A DNA stretch of 7,081 nucleotides. Source: Lentisphaeria bacterium. Lineage in GTDB: Bacteria > Verrucomicrobiota > Lentisphaeria > Victivallales > JAUVCU01. The notes under the pieces are model-generated. The model was not told the origin of the DNA, ran no database searches, and was given only the letters and a program-made list of their open reading frames with translations. Position numbers and translations under genes: made by a program. Below, piece after piece: positions 5,675 through 7,081 of this stretch (positions within the stretch are counted from its first letter, which is position 1; each line of letters begins with the position of its first letter). The stretch lies in contig JAUVCU010000079.1 in NCBI GenBank assembly GCA_030590715.1, positions 1-7,081 on the forward strand. The letters are read 5' to 3'.

Positions 5675-7081
5675 CTAGTTACCAGTTATGTTTCCGCTGA
5701 TCCAGCTTCTGAAAGCCTGTCTAGAAGCTTGAACTTTTAGATTGCGGTACTCGCCAGCGACTTTGTCTTTGTCAAACTCAGAAGCTTCAGGAGCAATGCG
5801 TGCTTCAACGAATACAACAATAGCACCCTGGTCATTGTTTACCGCACCAGAAACGCTTCCGCTTGCAGTCTTAGCTGCTTCTTCAGCAATAATACTACCG
5901 TTTGCTACTTTTGCTTCAGGTTTACCGCTTGACGGGTAAGCTGCGATGTCTTCGAATTTAGCCGAGTTTTCAATTGCTGAGAATTCTGTTTTTGCTTCAA
6001 GAGCAACCGTTACTGCTGCTGCAAACTCTGTCGCGCCAGACTGAGCAAGATCAAGTGCTTCTTTTGAAGTACAATCTTCCATAACTTTGCTCATAGCTGT
6101 TTCGAAAGATGAATTTGTTGTTTCTTTTTTCTCTTTAAGAAGTATTACGTAAGCAGCACGCGATCCTGAGATCGCGCTTGAAACAGGGATGTCTGCGTAG
6201 ATAGTTTTAGCTGTTTTAGCAATTGCAGGTTCAATCCCAACTTTAGGGATAGAAACAGCACCATCTTTAAACCAGTCCAGTTCAACACACTCACCGTAAG
6301 CTTTCATATTCTTATTGTAAAGCTCAGTGAATTTAGCAACTCTTTCATCTGTTTCTTCGATTTCGTCAACGATTGCAAGAGCTTCTGCTTCAAACAGGTC
6401 AGCTTTCTTAAGAGCAAGGTTCTTAGACTTATCTTTAGCAAGTGTTGAAACGATAGCTGCAGTAGCCTCTTCAAGAGTCTGCTGCTTGTCACCTGTTTTG
6501 TACTTAGCTTTGTTAGTATTGTAGTATGTTTCAATCGTTTTAGCGTCAATAGTTTTCTTTGCTTCAGCTTCGAAAGCTACGTTATTGAATTTAGCAAGAA
6601 CAATCTTAAATTGAGCAGGATCCATGTAAGAATCTTTGTTGCCTTCAAAGTAAGTTTTCAGGTCATCTGTAGATTTTTTGATAGAACCTTTATAGTCAGC
6701 AGCTTTGAAGCGGGCAACTTTAGCTTTAATCTTCGTATTCTGGTTGTTGTAGTATGCTTGAAGTTCCGCGTCACTAACAACTGGCTCTCCAGCAACAACA
6801 GCGTTAATTTTTTGAATTGTAAGTAGTTGTCTTACAGCAGAATCGAAATCAGCAGCTTTATACCCCATCACAACAACTGAATCCTTGATGAAGTTATCGT
6901 AAAGGTCTTTAGAGAACTTACCGTCTTTTTGAAGTTGTTGTGCTTTTTTGATGTAATCTACAACTTCTTCATCAGAAGCTCTTACACCCATCTCTTCAGC
7001 CGTTTTAAGAAGGCTCAGATCGTCAACCAGTTGATTCTGCTGATAAGCACGTGCAGTAACATACTGAAGAAATTGAGCAGG
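5675..7081 (-). CDS. PpiD/SurA-like periplasmic chaperone, N-terminus beyond window
   Basis: The frame stays open to the window edge, so the first 30 visible residues precede the Met encoded at 6991, which is internal. In 468 visible residues, about 1-100 match the SurA/PpiD N-terminal chaperone domain: QLVDDLSLLKTAEEMGVRAS, then SDEEVVDYIKK, then DGKFSKDLYDNF and a 'FDSAVRQLLTIQKI' helix. Next come three related 'YY..N' helical units (SDAELQAYYNNQN, TDDLKTYFEGNKDSY, KTIETYYNTNKAKY). The C-terminal half is Ala/Lys/Glu-rich and helical, ending FRSWISGNITGN. PpiD relatives are inner-membrane-anchored and assist folding of envelope proteins; the expected N-terminal membrane helix would be outside the window. 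I find no parvulin (PPIC) signature such as the GGdLG loop, so prolyl isomerase activity is doubtful and a chaperone-only role is inferred. A hairpin terminator follows. Domain call good; enzymatic role uncertain. Confidence 0.82.
   Translation of the reverse strand, partial: PAQFLQYVTARAYQQNQLVDDLSLLKTAEEMGVRASDEEVVDYIKKAQQLQKDGKFSKDLYDNFIKDSVVVMGYKAADFDSAVRQLLTIQKINAVVAGEPVVSDAELQAYYNNQNTKIKAKVARFKAADYKGSIKKSTDDLKTYFEGNKDSYMDPAQFKIVLAKFNNVAFEAEAKKTIDAKTIETYYNTNKAKYKTGDKQQTLEEATAAIVSTLAKDKSKNLALKKADLFEAEALAIVDEIEETDERVAKFTELYNKNMKAYGECVELDWFKDGAVSIPKVGIEPAIAKTAKTIYADIPVSSAISGSRAAYVILLKEKKETTNSSFETAMSKVMEDCTSKEALDLAQSGATEFAAAVTVALEAKTEFSAIENSAKFEDIAAYPSSGKPEAKVANGSIIAEEAAKTASGSVSGAVNNDQGAIVVFVEARIAPEASEFDKDKVAGEYRNLKVQASRQAFRSWISGNITGN

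Noticed and set aside
1..7081. tRNA, rRNA, insertion sequence or toxin-antitoxin genes
   Set aside because: No tRNA-like cloverleaf, rRNA signature, transposase motif or paired small toxin/antitoxin frames were seen on reading both strands by eye.

Overview
The window looks like an ordinary accessory or housekeeping stretch of a Gram-negative-type bacterial chromosome. It encodes a periplasmic solute-binding protein, a SurA/PpiD-like periplasmic chaperone, and Shine-Dalgarno (SD)-led genes with intrinsic terminators. G+C appears to be in the low forties percent, judged by eye and not computed. Phylum cannot be fixed from sequence alone; the Ala/Lys/Glu-rich PpiD-like protein without a recognisable parvulin motif would fit Lentisphaerota or other PVC bacteria, but this is only an impression.

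Layout. 1-573 (+): the 3' end of a family-3 extracellular solute-binding protein, cut by the window edge. 574-868: an intergenic region with a strong intrinsic terminator (681-726) and a leader for the next gene. 869-1645 (+): an intact alpha/beta-hydrolase with a complete catalytic triad. 1646-1778: a convergent intergenic region with two hairpins. 1779-3926 (-): a 715-residue protein of unknown function, with a weak signal or anchor sequence, a long helical/coiled-coil region, a small probably beta-rich domain and four C-terminal membrane segments; it has a plausible promoter and SD. 4152-4411 (+): a decayed second copy of the alpha/beta-hydrolase, missing the middle of the gene and carrying further frameshifts. 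4435-5007 (-): a pentapeptide-repeat protein. 5035-5595 (-): a YfcE/MJ0936-type metallophosphoesterase with an unusual start region. 5675-7081 (-): a PpiD/SurA-like chaperone lacking its N-terminus because of the window edge, followed by a hairpin terminator.

The metallophosphoesterase and pentapeptide-repeat genes are about 27 nt apart on the same strand and are probably co-transcribed. The large membrane protein sits alone between an intact and a decayed copy of the hydrolase, both in the same orientation, so this part of the window has been through duplication and deletion. No complete new defence system, CRISPR array, RNA gene, transposase or integrase was found. The points most worth following are the unrecognised 715-aa membrane coiled-coil protein and the hydrolase duplication around it.
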